A DNA stretch of 64,000 nt from contig MU623376.1 in assembly GCA_025201765.1 (NCBI GenBank), positions 186,001 through 250,000 on the forward strand. Direction: 5' to 3'. The notes under the pieces were generated by a model. It was not told the origin of the DNA and did not search any database. It saw only the letters and a list, made by a program, of their open reading frames with translations. Positions 35,701-47,840 of the stretch are shown here, in pieces; within the stretch, counting starts at the first letter, position 1, and each line of letters opens with the position of its first letter. Origin of the DNA: Daldinia sp. FL1419 (taxonomy: Eukaryota > Ascomycota > Sordariomycetes > Xylariales > Hypoxylaceae). The position numbers were made by a program, and so were the translations under genes.

Positions 35701-36414
35701 ATGAAATTAATTTATAATTAATTTAAATTTTAAAACTATTATAGTACTATTTTTATAAAGTTAGTAAGGTTAATAAACAATTAAATATTATTATTATTTC
35801 AATATTTTATTCAATTTTAAATATAATAAATAAATATTTATATTATTAAAATATATAAAATTTAGGTTTTTTAATAATATTAGTTATATTAGTATTAGTG
35901 TGGTATTTAATATATAAAATTTAAGAATTATATTTAATAATATTTTTATAATTTAAAATATAAATGTTTTTAATATTTTTTTATGAAAAGATTTTAATAT
36001 TATTAAAATTAATTATATAAAAATATTAAATATATTAGAATGATGAGAAAAAATTAGGTATTTTAATGGTATAAATTATATCATATAGGTGGTTAAATTA
36101 GGTGATTTATTATAAGAAATATGTTTAGTTATAAGGTGATTATAGGATAAATTTATTTAATATTATAAAAAATTAAAGTTATATTGTTAATATGGTTATT
36201 AAAATTATTAGTAAATATTAATATTATGATTTTATTTTAAAATTTCTTGAAGTATAATTTTATTTCTAATTTATTTCTTTACCAAATCCATTATTTTAAA
36301 ATCTTTAAATGTGTTGGTGGATTAAACGCATAGATTAAGTCTAGTGGAATGGAGTGGAATGGATTAGAGTGTGTAGCCCACTGGTGGATTAAGGTGGAAT
36401 GGATTGCGCCCCTG
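32771..36414 (-). mobile_element. RIP-degraded hAT-family DNA transposon, full length 3.64 kb
   Basis: The left end reads CAGGGTTGCAATCCATTC. The reverse complement of the right end reads CAGGGGCGCAATCCATTC, a match of 16 of 18. The flanks are an 8-bp duplication, CTTTAATG at 32763-32770 and CTTTAATA at 36415-36422. CAG ends plus 8-bp duplications are the hAT signature. The interior is extremely AT-rich compared with all neighbouring DNA, with stops in all frames, as expected from RIP (C to T at CpA). GTGGATTAA occurs twice as a subterminal repeat near the right end (36317, 36384). A recognisable transposase remnant lies on the minus strand (separate entry). The element is dead. Confidence 0.88.
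34261..34563 (-). pseudogene. hAT transposase fragment (RIP-mutated)
   Basis: The longest surviving frame, 100 codons, keeps the hAT core pattern: Ile-Trp-Asp-Lys-Ile-Gly-Tyr-Phe, then Arg-Cys-Gly-Tyr-Tyr-Phe-Asn where functional relatives have Arg-Cys-x-His-x-x-Asn. Lys-Val-Leu-Leu-Phe and Gly-Lys-Phe-His-Asn-Phe-Val follow. The His-to-Tyr and Ala-to-Val type changes are those expected from C-to-T mutation. The transposase therefore ran right to left across the element. It is disrupted on both sides by stops. Family assignment rests on my memory of fungal hAT proteins. Confidence 0.7.
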
Positions 36415-36648
36415 CTTTAATATCTATTTGTTAAGTAAAATTGATTTTAATTGAATGTCAAGAATGTAAGGGAGTAGTCCGTCACGCAATGTGAAGCTTA
36501 CAGTTACATTTCATTTCTTTTCAATTATGACTGGTCTAATATCTTGAGATGATTCTCATCTACTATTTGCTAGGAACCCCTAATAATGACGCTCCTCAAC
36601 CCTAACGCCTTCAGCGTCAGCATCCCATTGGCGCGTAATTTGCTTGCT

Positions 36649-38268
36649 TTATTCCCAATCCTTTTCAACGAGCCATTGATCTTCCAGCTTCAACGCCGTC
36701 TCCTCAACTAGGTTGCAATCTGGACATGGTAACAAGAGTCAGTATTGTAGTAATAGGCGAATAGATGAAGATGGGTATAACTTACCGCGATGCCCCCACT
36801 TCTGCGCAAAGACCTCCCGGCCTGCCGCCGCCAATATCCAAAACGAGGCCGCAAATCCTTCTGGATTATAATAATAAGGCTCACCCACCCCGCCGTGCTG
36901 GCTGTTTTGCCACGAATTGCGAGTATTCTTCTTGTCGCGATATTTATACGCGCCCATGTCGTTACCAACGTTAACAAGCTCCCGGAAATACTCAACCGAC
37001 CTGGCAACACTCATACTCTCGGTACCATTAATCCTCTCATCTCTTTTCCGATCCGCTACCTTTACCCCCTTCTCGGCCTCATCCTGTTCGTTGTCCTTAT
37101 TGCTTTGATCGTCTTTGGACGGCTCTTTTTGTATCCCTTTGGATTGATCCTTTGGTGTAAAAGCCGGGTTCGGATCGACAAACTTGGGGATGACGTTCGG
37201 GTCGCGATATAATGCGGCTAGATCCTCCAACACTGTCGATACGTCATTGATGATACCCACACGACGATGCCGCATTGTCCAGCCATCCATCTCCAACCGA
37301 GCGTTCATATCACAATCGCTGCCGTAATACGGCATCAACGAGTCCCACCCACCCACGGCGTCCAGCGCTGCTCTATTCACCAAAGTAAGGTGATCGTACT
37401 GGAACCAGCGGAAAGCCCATCGTTCCTCCCTTTCTAGGGTTTGGTTTAGCTCACGCAGGCAGTTTTCATAAATAGTTTTATATCCGACCTGACCAGCCGC
37501 CGCTGGTCGCATAATATCCGCTTCTTCCTCCTCATCATAAAAGAACCAGTCCCTGTCCCCGTCGCGCTCCAACGTATCAGGCCCGTCTTCGAAAGAAAAT
37601 ACCAACACATCCTGATGCGAATAAAAGTAGTACGGCCAGGACCGGGTGAGCGCAGTATTCAGAAAGAAGTTCTGCATTTGCGAGAAAGTCAGCAAGACAG
37701 GAGTCTGTATTACGTTGACCCCAAGCTTGCGTAACGTGGCGTGGTCGAGATAGAAGGGGTTCTGTAGACTGAGCTTCCCTTTTGCGTTCGAATCTTGCAC
37801 ACCCGTGTTTTCAACCACAAAGATGGATTCGGGCGGCCAGCCTGCCGTTAAGTACCCAACTACACATTGCAAAAGCATTGGCCATTGTCGGGTGAATCCA
37901 ATGAAGAGGGGTGGAGCGTATGATAGACCGTACTCTCGATGTAAGCCAGGACGGGGAACATTATATTCCGGTATAGGCGGAGGCGTCGCCGTCGACTGGG
38001 TTAGAAAGGGAAATGGATCGGTTACGGAAGGGGCTGCGAAGGTGGGTGTTGGCTTGTACTTGGGAGGCTCATGAGTATTTGTCGGGCGGTGATTATCGTG
38101 GGCGCTAGCTTGGTTCTGTTTGCCATTGTTGATCATAGAGAAGTTCCGTAGGAAACCGTCATCACCGCCTATGCCGCGGTATAAAGCCAAAGCTACGAGA
38201 CATATAGCGACTAGACCACTTGGAAGAACAAAAGATCGCAAGCCTCGCGGACTGCCGACGAGCGTCAT
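36649..38268 (-). CDS. Putative Golgi type II membrane glycosyltransferase
   Basis: Two exons (38268-36786, 36719-36649) with a 66-bp phase-1 intron (donor GTAAGT, branch CTGAC) give 517 residues from the first true ATG. The frame extends upstream only through GTG. One hydrophobic segment at about 10-29 follows a short basic start, as in type II Golgi enzymes. A Pro/Thr-rich stem follows to about 105. The globular part has Phe-Ile-Gly-Phe-Thr-Arg near its start and a possible metal-binding Asp-x-Asp in Tyr-Gly-Ser-Asp-Cys-Asp-Met-Asn at about 318, preceded by Gly-Gly-Trp-Asp. A charged Lys/Asp insertion lies at 375-415. The second exon supplies 23 residues ending Lys-Asp-Trp-Glu. Donor, substrate and family number cannot be told. 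Confidence 0.65.
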
Positions 38269-38452
38269 AATTATCACTTGATGGAAGAGCTATTGGCTAT
38301 GTAGTAGGCAAGCAAACGAGAAAAAATCGGGTAATCATTCTAGTCTCGGCTGCTTCAAGCCCTAATATTAAACGGACGGTGCAAATATTTGGGATCCTGT
38401 TTGGCAACATGTCACTACTATAGCACAAGTTTTCGTGTGAATTGATTTGAGG

Positions 38453-38483
<31 letters not shown>

Positions 38484-39363
38484 ATACGGTCGGTTAGAAA
38501 AAGAGAAAAGGGGAAGTTAGTGACGCGTACGCAACCCGGGACCGGGATGCATCAGATCGCGGGTCACATCAATGATCACGATCGTCATGATCCGCAGGAG
38601 CTCCATTCATCCCGCCCTGGCATCTTTCTTGGCCCCTGCATTAGAGACCCAGTTAATTGCAGTCAATTGCCGTGTACGGCACATATCCTAGTCACTACGT
38701 TACCTAAATTGCGGCTGGAAATGTTTCAACAACGATGGAGCATGATTACGTCGTTGGACATATTGTTTTGTTAGATAATATGACGAAGACTGTAGAATAC
38801 GACATGTTACGAGCGTTATCATCTTACCAACAGCATACATATCTCTTTTTAACTTTTGCCTCTTAAATGGAAATCATAAATCATTTACATCTGAACCTGT
38901 AAGTAGTACGTGGCTGAGATGAAATATATTATGTATATGGTGTGGGTTACTCGAAACTAATATCCACACCGAAAAATTTTGGCGTCACCCGATTACTTCC
39001 TAATGGTAGGTAACATGCAAACAATTCCAAGTCAATCTACTAGAAAAATAAATAAAATAAAATAAAATAAAGTACGCCAAATAAACATTCGCCGCGTTCG
39101 GAGTTTGTTCAAGAGTAGATGGGATTATGTTACGAGGTGCTGGATGGCACCGGGTACCTGTTAAATAGAATTCATTCTCCTTAACCACTGTTTTAGAAGC
39201 AAACGGGTGTTAGATACTATGGCCAATGGACTTGAACATCTGCGAAAGCAGATCTACACTAGTTAACTACTGCGGGCACAAATCGACTTTTACCACCTTT
39301 TCCCCTTTCTTAGTAAAGCCCAACTCCTTACCATCCCTCCTAGCCGAACACCGGTTTTGGCCA
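38269..39363. other. Intergenic region with a 29-base poly(A) tract
   Basis: Upstream region of the glycosyltransferase gene (minus) and 3' flank of dihydroorotase (minus). An uninterrupted run of 29 A lies at 38453-38481. A GATCACGATCGTCATGATC near-palindrome lies at about 38573-38592. No gene is seen. Confidence 0.55.
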
Positions 39364-41111
39364 TTACGCCTCTCCCCAACTTAGAGTAAATACTTCGGCT
39401 CCCGCCTTGGAAATTCCTACCTCGATGCTTCCATTCTCGTTGGACACGCTTGCGGGTATCTTTTCGCCTTTTCGTTCCAGCACGATCTTACCTGAGCTTT
39501 CGGGAAGCTTATAAAAGCGCCGTCCAAACTGGCTGAGAAACCCGGCCAATTTCTCCTGCGTTATGTCGGCCTCGGTAATGACACCGCGCTCAATGGCCTC
39601 CTCGAGGGCAAGAAGCACCAACTGCGTCACATAAGGCTGCGTGTATACCCCGGCCGGCGCTTTGCCTTGCTCGGCGGACGTTTTGGATTGAAGGGGGTGC
39701 GGCGCGCTATCGCTTCCACTAACATTACGACGATTAAAGATCAACAGGGTTGCGGATATAAAGATAACTATCACGTAGAGAAACTTACAAGAAGAACTTT
39801 GAGTCGCCGCTGACAACTGTCTTGACTAATGTATCCCTATCCGTGGGCTTCTTCGGAATGGGCTTGCAGAAGGCGAATGGGTCGCAGTGGGCCTCGTCCG
39901 AAGTGAGGTATAGATGGTGAGCAGTGATTGTAGCTGGGGGCCGGTTCTATTAGCGCTGCATACGGCGAGACAAAAAGGAGGGCGACATACCACCGACGGT
40001 GGGACCGCAAGCTCGCACAGCTTCAACAGCCGCTGCAGTAGTACAATGCTCAAGCTAATGCATACATTAGTGGTTACTTGAAATTGAGCTCAAAAGGTGC
40101 CTGTACAGCAGCATACCACGATGCGTAGATTCGGGAAGCGTTCGTGAAGTTTCTTGAGAGTTGGAAGAAATGCTTCTTCTAGTGTCATATCTGCTGGTGC
40201 AAGTGATTCTAGAACTTCTCCGTGAAGATTCAGTACTACAGAGTTACGTAGCTTTGTTAGCCTAGCCCAATTTACCAGAAAATCGAAGGATTGATCAGTG
40301 GTACAACGGAGGTCCGGAACATAATGCGGTCTCTGGACTCCTAGAGCACAGAGATGCACACATTATATGATAGCATGTATACCTACCTAGGTCATGCTTT
40401 TCCATAGCAGCGAAGGTATCGTAGAAAGACTCGAGATTTGAGACACCGGATTCCGAGTTGGTGGTTACCCCTGAAATTTATTAGCCCAATATACTTGGTA
40501 ATTAATACAAGGAATTAAATTATAGTTACCCTGCGGGTACATTTTAACACCCGTAATGCCAGCTTTTGCAGCTTGGGCAATGACGTCGGGGGTTACGGAG
40601 GGGTGAAGCTGGGAGAGCGTTAATTGGAGTTGACGAATGTGAGAAGACGTAGTAAATAGGAGGAGGCCTACAAAGAGAGACATGAGGAATGTAACATCCG
40701 GAGCTATTTCTTGCAATTTGGACCGGTATTCTAAAACCTTGATAGTAGTTAGTCCCTGATCCTTAAAAGCTTCAGATGCATTTTGGTAGCATACCCGCTC
40801 GACAGTCGTAAGGGGTGGAATCTAAGGTTAATTTCATTAGCTCATGTGATCGTAGGGTTGTTATAGTACTTTCATAGAATCTAAAGAGGATTACCTACGA
40901 GGTTAGGCATGCTGTGCTCCTCAATTAGCTTGTATCATTCTTGTCAAGTATATCCAGTCAATACGTAAAGGAAGCCATACACAAATACAGTGTCAACACC
41001 ACCTTGACGCACTGTAGGCACCATCAGTTCCATTAGTTCGCCCTGTCGTAAATGGACATGCATATCCGCGGTAGGCGGCAGCTCGAGCCTTTTGATCTCT
41101 TTGAGTTGCAT
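39364..41111 (-). CDS. URA4: Dihydroorotase (pyrimidine biosynthesis, URA4 type), ten exons
   Basis: Converts carbamoyl aspartate to dihydroorotate, third step of de novo UMP synthesis. Exons: 41111-40981, 40911-40899, 40821-40795, 40737-40672, 40608-40530, 40470-40387, 40235-40117, 40054-39991, 39933-39789, 39718-39364. They total 1083 bases, or 360 residues, close to yeast URA4. Landmarks: metal-binding Asp-Met-His-Val-His, Val-Met-Pro-Asn-Leu, the carbamylated-Lys motif Gly-Val-Lys-Met-Tyr-Pro, Leu-Asn-Leu-His-Gly-Glu, Glu-His-Cys-Thr, Thr-Ala-His-His-Leu and Gly-Ser-Asp-Ser-Ala-Pro-His-Pro. All catalytic residues are present, so it should be active. The second exon is only 13 bases. The sixth intron (151 bp) is the longest. 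No simple ORF covers more than a third of it. Confidence 0.92.
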
Positions 41112-42076
41112 CTTTTAATAATTTTATAGCACGTTGCTACGAAGCGTCTTTGAATGATAAAGTGTTTTGAGCAATATGTAAGAGGGGCTGTAGTCTTGTT
41201 TAAAAATGAGTTTTTTCTTTTTTTTTTCTTTTTTTGGTTGGGCCAAGAGATGTCGTATCTTAGGTACATCTAACTAATCTACGGTTAATGCACAGCATCG
41301 AGTGCTAGTGTCTTGTGCACGGACCATATACACCATGGTGTTACTATGTAATGCGTATCCTGGAGTCACGTGGATAAACCCCCTATTTCCATGTTTTATT
41401 TGTGATTCTAGTATCAATCCAGCATTGAATCAGCAACGATATGTTCTTGAGCGTCCAAAGTTATCCAGGGACTTATTGATAATGGGCGCTACAAGTCCGA
41501 GGTTTGTATTGACTTTTCTATTCGGACCAGGCTAGGAACTGATCTGAGCCCTGAATACCCAGGTAAGTAGGTACCTATGCTATCAGTGATCGCTTGGGAA
41601 TACGTGTCTCCTGATATGTTGACGCTGCTAGTGCGTGCCATTATAAAACGCGTAAATATCAAGTATGCTGGAGCAAATGACTTACTCTGGCCTACTTTGA
41701 TTCTTTATTTACTTCTAATCAGTGTCAGAGTTGTCGCAAAGGCTTTGTCTTGATGCTTTAACTCCGTAACCTCCCTGGGTAGTCTGGGACGTCTCACGGT
41801 CCTCAACTTAATCCTAGCAATCGGACTGACAAATGCAATATGGAAATAATAGACACTCGGGATATACGAGTCTTACATCTTGAATCGTCGTGATGGCTAG
41901 ATGCTTGTAGGTGAATGCAAGAGCTGACTTCGCCAAAACCATAACTATTCTATTTCTTTCTATATAAACATGGCATCTATGTCCTTGAGTACCCTTTGCA
42001 GATGTAGATCATCTTCCTGCTTCCGCCTCCTATCATAGAAGCTGTATTTTACCCAAGACAGTATCTCATTGTGAGA
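41112..42076. promoter_or_regulatory. Divergent promoter region, dihydroorotase and sulfate permease
   Basis: 965 bp between two outward-facing start codons. A TATATAAA box lies at 41961-41968, 109 bases before the permease start codon. A T-rich stretch with runs of T lies at about 41212-41235 near the dihydroorotase start. No gene in between is supportable. Confidence 0.5.
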
Positions 42077-44686
42077 ATGTTACAGAAGAGTTTCGCAGCC
42101 ATTGCAAAGGCACTTGGCGTGAAATGCAATACCCACTCCCATGTGGCTCCGGAGAGCATTATGCGGCGGAGTAACGAAGCGATATCTCCATTTGAACCAT
42201 TCATAGAGCAAACCCCGACGACGAAAGAATGGTTCTTGGAACAATTATCGAATCGAACGCACCCTATCTCTTACTTCATCAGTCTCTTCCCATTCCTTCA
42301 ATGGATCCCACGATATAATAGGCGATGGCTTATGGCTGATATCATTGCTGGTAATTCTCCTCCCTTCCTCCTATCAAGTTTACCTATTTAGCGTGGTTTT
42401 AACCATGATATATTTAGGCTGTACGCTTAGCCTTCTGGTGATTCCACAAGGTTTATCTTATGCAATGTTGGCGAACCTGAGCCCAGAGTTTGGACTCTTT
42501 ACTACACTTGCGGGCGCTTCGCTATACTGGACCTTTGGAACATCTAAAGATATCTCTGTCGGTGTACGTATAATGACATACCTAGGTACCTACCTACTTA
42601 GAAGTTAGCTACAGATGAGTATCTAATATAGCTAATTCTTTAACAGGCAACAGCGGTAATCTCTCTCCTCGTCGGTAAAACGGGCACTACTATTACGGAA
42701 AAAGACCCTAACTTCACTCGCGAAGATGTTGCCAAAACCCATGCATTCTTAGTCGGGTGTATTTTCCTTTTTCTCGGTCTCTTACGGTTAGGGTGGATAA
42801 TCGAATTAATACCTCATGTGGCTATTTCAGCTTTTGTTACTGCGGCTGCAATTACTATCGCTCTTGGCCAGGTGCCGAATTTGCTAGGTATTCGGGACGT
42901 GAATACCAAGAACCCAGCTTACCAAGTTCTCATTGATACCTGCAAGGGACTCGGTCGGACTAAGCTAGACGCAGCGGTGGGACTTACGGCGTTGCTACTG
43001 CTGATGTCCATGAAACGGCTATTCGAATACTTGTCAATACGAAAACCCCACCTGGAAAAGGTGTGGAATACGCTTTCCTCGCTTCGACTATGTTCCACTG
43101 TCTTTCTCTACATATTAATAAGTTATCTGGTCAATAGGAATGTTCCACAAGAAGAATCCAAGTTCCGTATACTCGGACATATCCCCACAGGTGCGTACAG
43201 TGTTCGAATTAATACGTTGCTTCTGACCTATGTATAACAGGATTTGGCCACAATGGGTCTCCGACTTTTCAATTTAAATTGGTGAAAAGCCTCCTATCTG
43301 AGCTTCCAGCCACAGCTATCGTTGTCATTGTTGAACATATCGCCATCGGCAAGTCCTTGGGCCAGAAAAACGACTACGTCATAGTGCCATCGCAGGAATT
43401 GGTTTCTATTGGCACGATAAACTTGCTTGGGCCATTCGTGGGTGGCTACGCTTCAACCGCTTCATTCGGTGGTAGTGCCCTATTGTCGAAGGCCGGTGTA
43501 AAGACACCCCTGGCCGGAATTTTCAACGCTGTTGTTCTGATTCTTGCTCTATATGTGTTGGGCCCGACCCTGTATTGGACTCCTATTGCTACGATGTCGG
43601 CTCTCATAATACACGCGGTACTTAGTTTACCTACGCCTCTAGATGAGCTATATAAACTATGGCTGATATCGCCACCGGACCTGGTCGTTTATGCGATTGG
43701 ACTTCTAACTTCCGTTTTTAGTACTCTTGAGAATGGTATCTACGTTTCCACGGGTTTGTCCATGTTCTTACTACTCTTTCGGTTTCTTCGTAACCAGGGA
43801 CACTTTCTCGGACGAGTCCGGGTCCGCCAATACCCAGATCTACGCGTAATGAACCCGGCTTTGGCTGATTCTCCGGGTGCGTCAAGAAGGCCTTCAAGGG
43901 ATGCTTTCTTTCGGCTCGATCGAAAGGATGCCTCAAACCCATGTATTGACGTGGAATCTCCACGCGATGGGGTATTTATTTATCGCTTCCCCGAGGGTTT
44001 CAACTACATCAACCAAGCCAAACACATGGAGTTTCTTCTAACACGTGTCACAGAGGAAACCCGTCGAACTACTGTTCTTTACTACGAGAACGCTGGAGTA
44101 AGCTTACGTATATCAAATGAATAAATAGGCTTCGCTGACTTCTATAACTCAGGACCGGCCATGGAATGAGCCCATCCCACCGGCTTCTCGGCCATCACCA
44201 GATCAGGTCGATTCAGAGGCCGCTAAGCCAACCCTAAAAGCGGTAATCTTTGACTTTTCTACCGTGGATAATATTGACACGGGTGCAGTAGATGGTTTAG
44301 TCGCCCTTCACAAGCAACTAGAACGTTGGTCATCACCAGAGACAGTTGAGTTTCACTTCGCGAGTGTAGACGATCGTTGGGTACGAAGGGCGTTAATTGA
44401 AGCTGGATTTGGATACCCTCGTGAAGGGGGGTTGCAGGCCCCTATCCAGTGGAATCCGGTTTTCACTTTGGCAAAGAAAGCGATTGGTACGACACATTCT
44501 GAAAGAACCATAACCCAACCTAGTACAATGGCTACGAGCACCGGAAACGCGGAAAACGGGAGTTCTCGTGGCGGAACAAACCCAATGGGTGTTGAACCAT
44601 TGGCCGCTACGCACGGTATCAACTATCCTAACTTCCATTCGGATCTAATGGCTGCAGTTGGTGCTATTACTGTATTTATCACGTAG
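42077..44686 (+). CDS. Sulfate permease (SulP/SLC26 family) with STAS domain
   Basis: Five exons (42077-42350, 42418-42563, 42647-43190, 43241-44097, 44153-44686) with introns of 50-83 bp give 784 residues, normal for fungal high-affinity sulfate permeases such as Neurospora CYS-14. It imports sulfate with protons at the plasma membrane. The first membrane block has the SulP-like Ile-Pro-Gln-Gly-Leu-Ser-Tyr-Ala. Ten or more further hydrophobic segments follow. The C-terminal STAS domain is split by intron 4 and shows Ala-Val-Ile-Phe-Asp-Phe-Ser-Thr-Val-Asp. The ATG at 42077 is used, since the frame upstream has only GTG. The third intron is just 50 bp. Anion choice is assumed from family. Confidence 0.9.
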
Positions 44687-45387
44687 AATGGAAATTCCGC
44701 AAGATGCATAACTTAAGGATGCGGAAATAGAATTAATTATTTCTTAATTGACGATAATTGATAACCCCTAGTGTGCTTTCTCGTAGTATAGCCTAGTGTA
44801 ATAAGAGACGAATGAACTCGCTAGGTATTTTTGATTTTCGTATCTCTCTTGTAAGAGAAAAGACAACGGAACGGCTGCTCTCTAAGGGTATGTGGCTCGT
44901 TTAAGGGACGTGATGCCGCGTAAGGAGCTATCTCATGCTACTTCGCGATGAATTAAAGTATTCCAGATATATGGAAAGAGAGAAGGGTATATGTTCGTGA
45001 AAATGGTAGGTTGGCATGCTGTAAGTTAATGTCATTCTAATGATCTATTTCCTTTTGTATCACTTCCGCAGGTATGGCATAGAATACGACGGTACGGATA
45101 TGGTATTATTATAAAACGATCCATTTGTGTACATCTGAAGCTTGAACGTCGCTTTACAGAAATCCGAGAACTAGATGTGTATTTGAAGACGCGCGTTATA
45201 TGCATCTTAGCCGCGTTCGGCCATGAATGGTAAGGCCTAGGGTGATTACCTATTTTGAGACATCAAAACTTTGACTACAAAAGGCGTCGCATTTTTACTG
45301 CGCTACTCTCGATAGTAATATTTATACGATTTCGAAATAACTATAATATGTTGGAATCTAAATATCTAGTTGCCGCTAGTTTGCTGC
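44687..45387. other. Intergenic region between convergent permease and vWA genes
   Basis: 3' flanks of two converging genes, 700 bp, AT-rich. No coding region. Confidence 0.5.
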
Positions 45388-46650
45388 CTAGATAACCACT
45401 GATAGCTCATCAGGGGGAACAACGGTAACGTAGACCCATTCCTCAAGCTGTCCATCATTTTGCTTTGGGGGTTCGTTTTCTTTTCCCGGTTTGTCTAGGA
45501 CGAGGCCATTAGCTTGCGACATCATAAGAGCGTGTTAGTAACGCCTTACCCGGGGTACAGTAGAGTATCCTCTTTAGCTGTTCGTCATTTCGTAGGCCAT
45601 TGAAGAACCTCTTCGCGGCATTAGCGCTTCCGACCTGGCTGACTTGGAAAAGCACGGCTTATGAATGCGCGTTAGCAACGGTCAGTGCTTTAGAAATGTC
45701 TTGAAGACTCATAGAACTTACTCTCGGGCTCATAACCGGCCTTAATTAACCTTCTCTTACACTCTCTAATTGCCTTTCTTAGTGTATCTGGAGCCTCCAG
45801 TTTGGGACATCCATCTGTGATTATCGACACTAATACCGGCCGTTTCAATTCTCTGTTTTCAAGTTTATCGTATACTAGTGGCTTTAGAACCTTCGCGATC
45901 AGATTCGTCCCAATATGTGTCTCCCCAGTTGGCTGCATGCTGGTCATGATAGTCTCTAATTTTGCCCCGCGAAGCCCACTACCGGACACGGAGCTGTTGA
46001 CGAAACGTAGCTCGACGCCGTCTTCATCGGGTGTTATATAAGTAGCAACTTGAGCGATCCGCCTAACTAGCTGCCTCTGAGCCTCGATACGATCTCCTAT
46101 TAACATGGAGCGACTATCGTCTGAAATTTACTATCAGCCTGTTTCTTTCTGCGTATACCTAGCTATAAGAAGAGTCTCTTACCGCAGTAGATGACTTGCT
46201 GGTAGAGCGATAATTTTATAAGGTCGCAAACATCATTGTCAGACTTGATTGTAGAGTCGGGATTTTCCTTCATCTTGTTGGCCTTCTGTACAAGAGTGTC
46301 GAGAAAGGGGTCATCCCTCTTGAAGAATGTGCCCATGTCATTTTTCAAAATAAAGGCGATAAGATCATCCTTATATTTCCTTATTTTCTCGTCTTCACGA
46401 ACCATCTGTAGATTGTTGGTAAGCTGACCTGGACCATGATGGTATGACGATGCATGGTGATGATACATACTTGCGTATAACTTATAACTTGTGCTTTACT
46501 AAACTCATAACCCGACTCTACGATGCTCTTCAATATGCCAAACATAACTGTACAGAGCTGGAGGAACGCATGAAGGATAAATGCAATAACCTTTCCGATG
46601 AAATCTATTTGATCTAAGTGTCCCTCGCGCGCGTCTTCAAAAATGCCCAT
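45388..46650 (-). CDS. von Willebrand factor A domain protein with intact MIDAS
   Basis: Five exons (46650-46471, 46405-46183, 46120-45722, 45657-45550, 45494-45388) give 338 residues, with introns of 55-65 bp. An N-terminal helical region of about 60 residues and a Lys/Asp-rich helix precede the vWA fold. The MIDAS metal site reads Asp-Asp-Ser-Arg-Ser at 135-139. The other MIDAS elements are a Thr in Thr-Gly-Glu-Thr-His-Ile-Gly-Thr and an Asp in Ile-Thr-Asp-Gly. Fungal relatives are cytosolic proteins of unknown role. The final intron could also end 18 bases earlier, giving a 37-bp intron and six extra residues. I prefer the longer intron because 37 bp is very short. Function is unknown. Confidence 0.78.
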
Positions 46651-47840
46651 CGCAAGTTCAAGACTGGTATTGGAACGATGCGAAAAAATAATGGTGATTT
46701 CTTTCTAGGGAGGATGGAATTGTCAGAAGAGGAAATATTTTAGGAGATATTTTTGTTCGTTTATATGCCTCCTCTTCCTTCTACTACCTCGGCGTTTTGC
46801 TGCTACTTGGCTTATATCGACGGAATCATTTATGAGCTTTCTTTAATGATTCGTCGTGCGACAGTGAGGCGGACTAACCCCCACATGCAATATCTATCCG
46901 TGGAGAAGTTCGTATCCGAACAACTGCGCGCAGTAAAGGCGAGACATCTGGTGTATATCCTGTATTGTTATGCTGTTACGTGGAAGTATGAGAACCATTC
47001 AGCTTCTAGATGATCATGACGCCTAAAGCCTACCAGCTGGGTGGCGACCAATAAGGAGATATTTAGATACCTAACCTACCTAGCGAAAATATACCTAATG
47101 TAAATCTCCTTTTGGAACTTAAGTTCGCGTAGCAGATTGCGAACGAATCTTGGAGTATCATTATTAATGTAAATCTCACGAGCTAAATCTTTATCCACGT
47201 ACGTGTCAATCGCTGTCGTCTCTACCATAAAGTCGCATGTGAATAGGAACGTGGGAGCTGGCTAACTTATTAGTATTCCTGATGTCATCTGTTTGGGGAA
47301 TGGATGGTAGGTACTTAGGTAGGTAGATAGGACTCCGTGGCTAACTTGGTATAATTCTATTGATGAATATTATAAACTCTGCTTTTCCTGTGCTTCAATG
47401 TAACCTCCCGGCTGCTCCTGATCGTATCGTGTCACGGGTAAAGCAAGGTACCAGTGGATCATGGGTGTGGGATGTCTATGGCTGGGCTTGAGACGGTTAT
47501 ACTAGATATGTAATGGACGAGATCATGCCAACTACCCTAATATGCCTACTAGCCTAGGGGCGCGGGGTGAGGCGGTTGTAGGTTACGCTCTAAAGCAAGA
47601 CGAGACTCGACGAATTCGGAACTTTCGATAGTTAATATATAATAGAATAAGAATAAGAATAAGAATAAGAATGTATTGGGTCTAATGATGATAATACGGT
47701 CTTCAATTCAACATAAACCCTAACCCAAGCTAATACATGTCATGATATCATATATCTCCCAGCCCGGTGTATAAACCAAATAACGCCCGCGATCAAATCA
47801 TCTACGACGGTCGTAGTGATACCATAATTAACAAAAATGC
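46651..47840. other. Intergenic region with (AATAAG)n microsatellite
   Basis: Upstream of the vWA gene and 3' flank of the Cys-rich gene, both on the minus strand. An 86-codon plus-strand frame at 46753-47013 begins at a TTG-type start and has no domain. ACCTACCTAGC motifs occur near 47070 and 47310. Confidence 0.5.
47645..47672. repeat. Hexamer microsatellite (AATAAG)n
   Basis: About five tandem AATAAG copies. Confidence 0.85.

Noticed and set aside
41970..42038. Short upstream ORF (22 codons) before the sulfate permease
   Set aside because: Its ATG lies two bases after the TATATAAA box, so transcription probably starts downstream of it.
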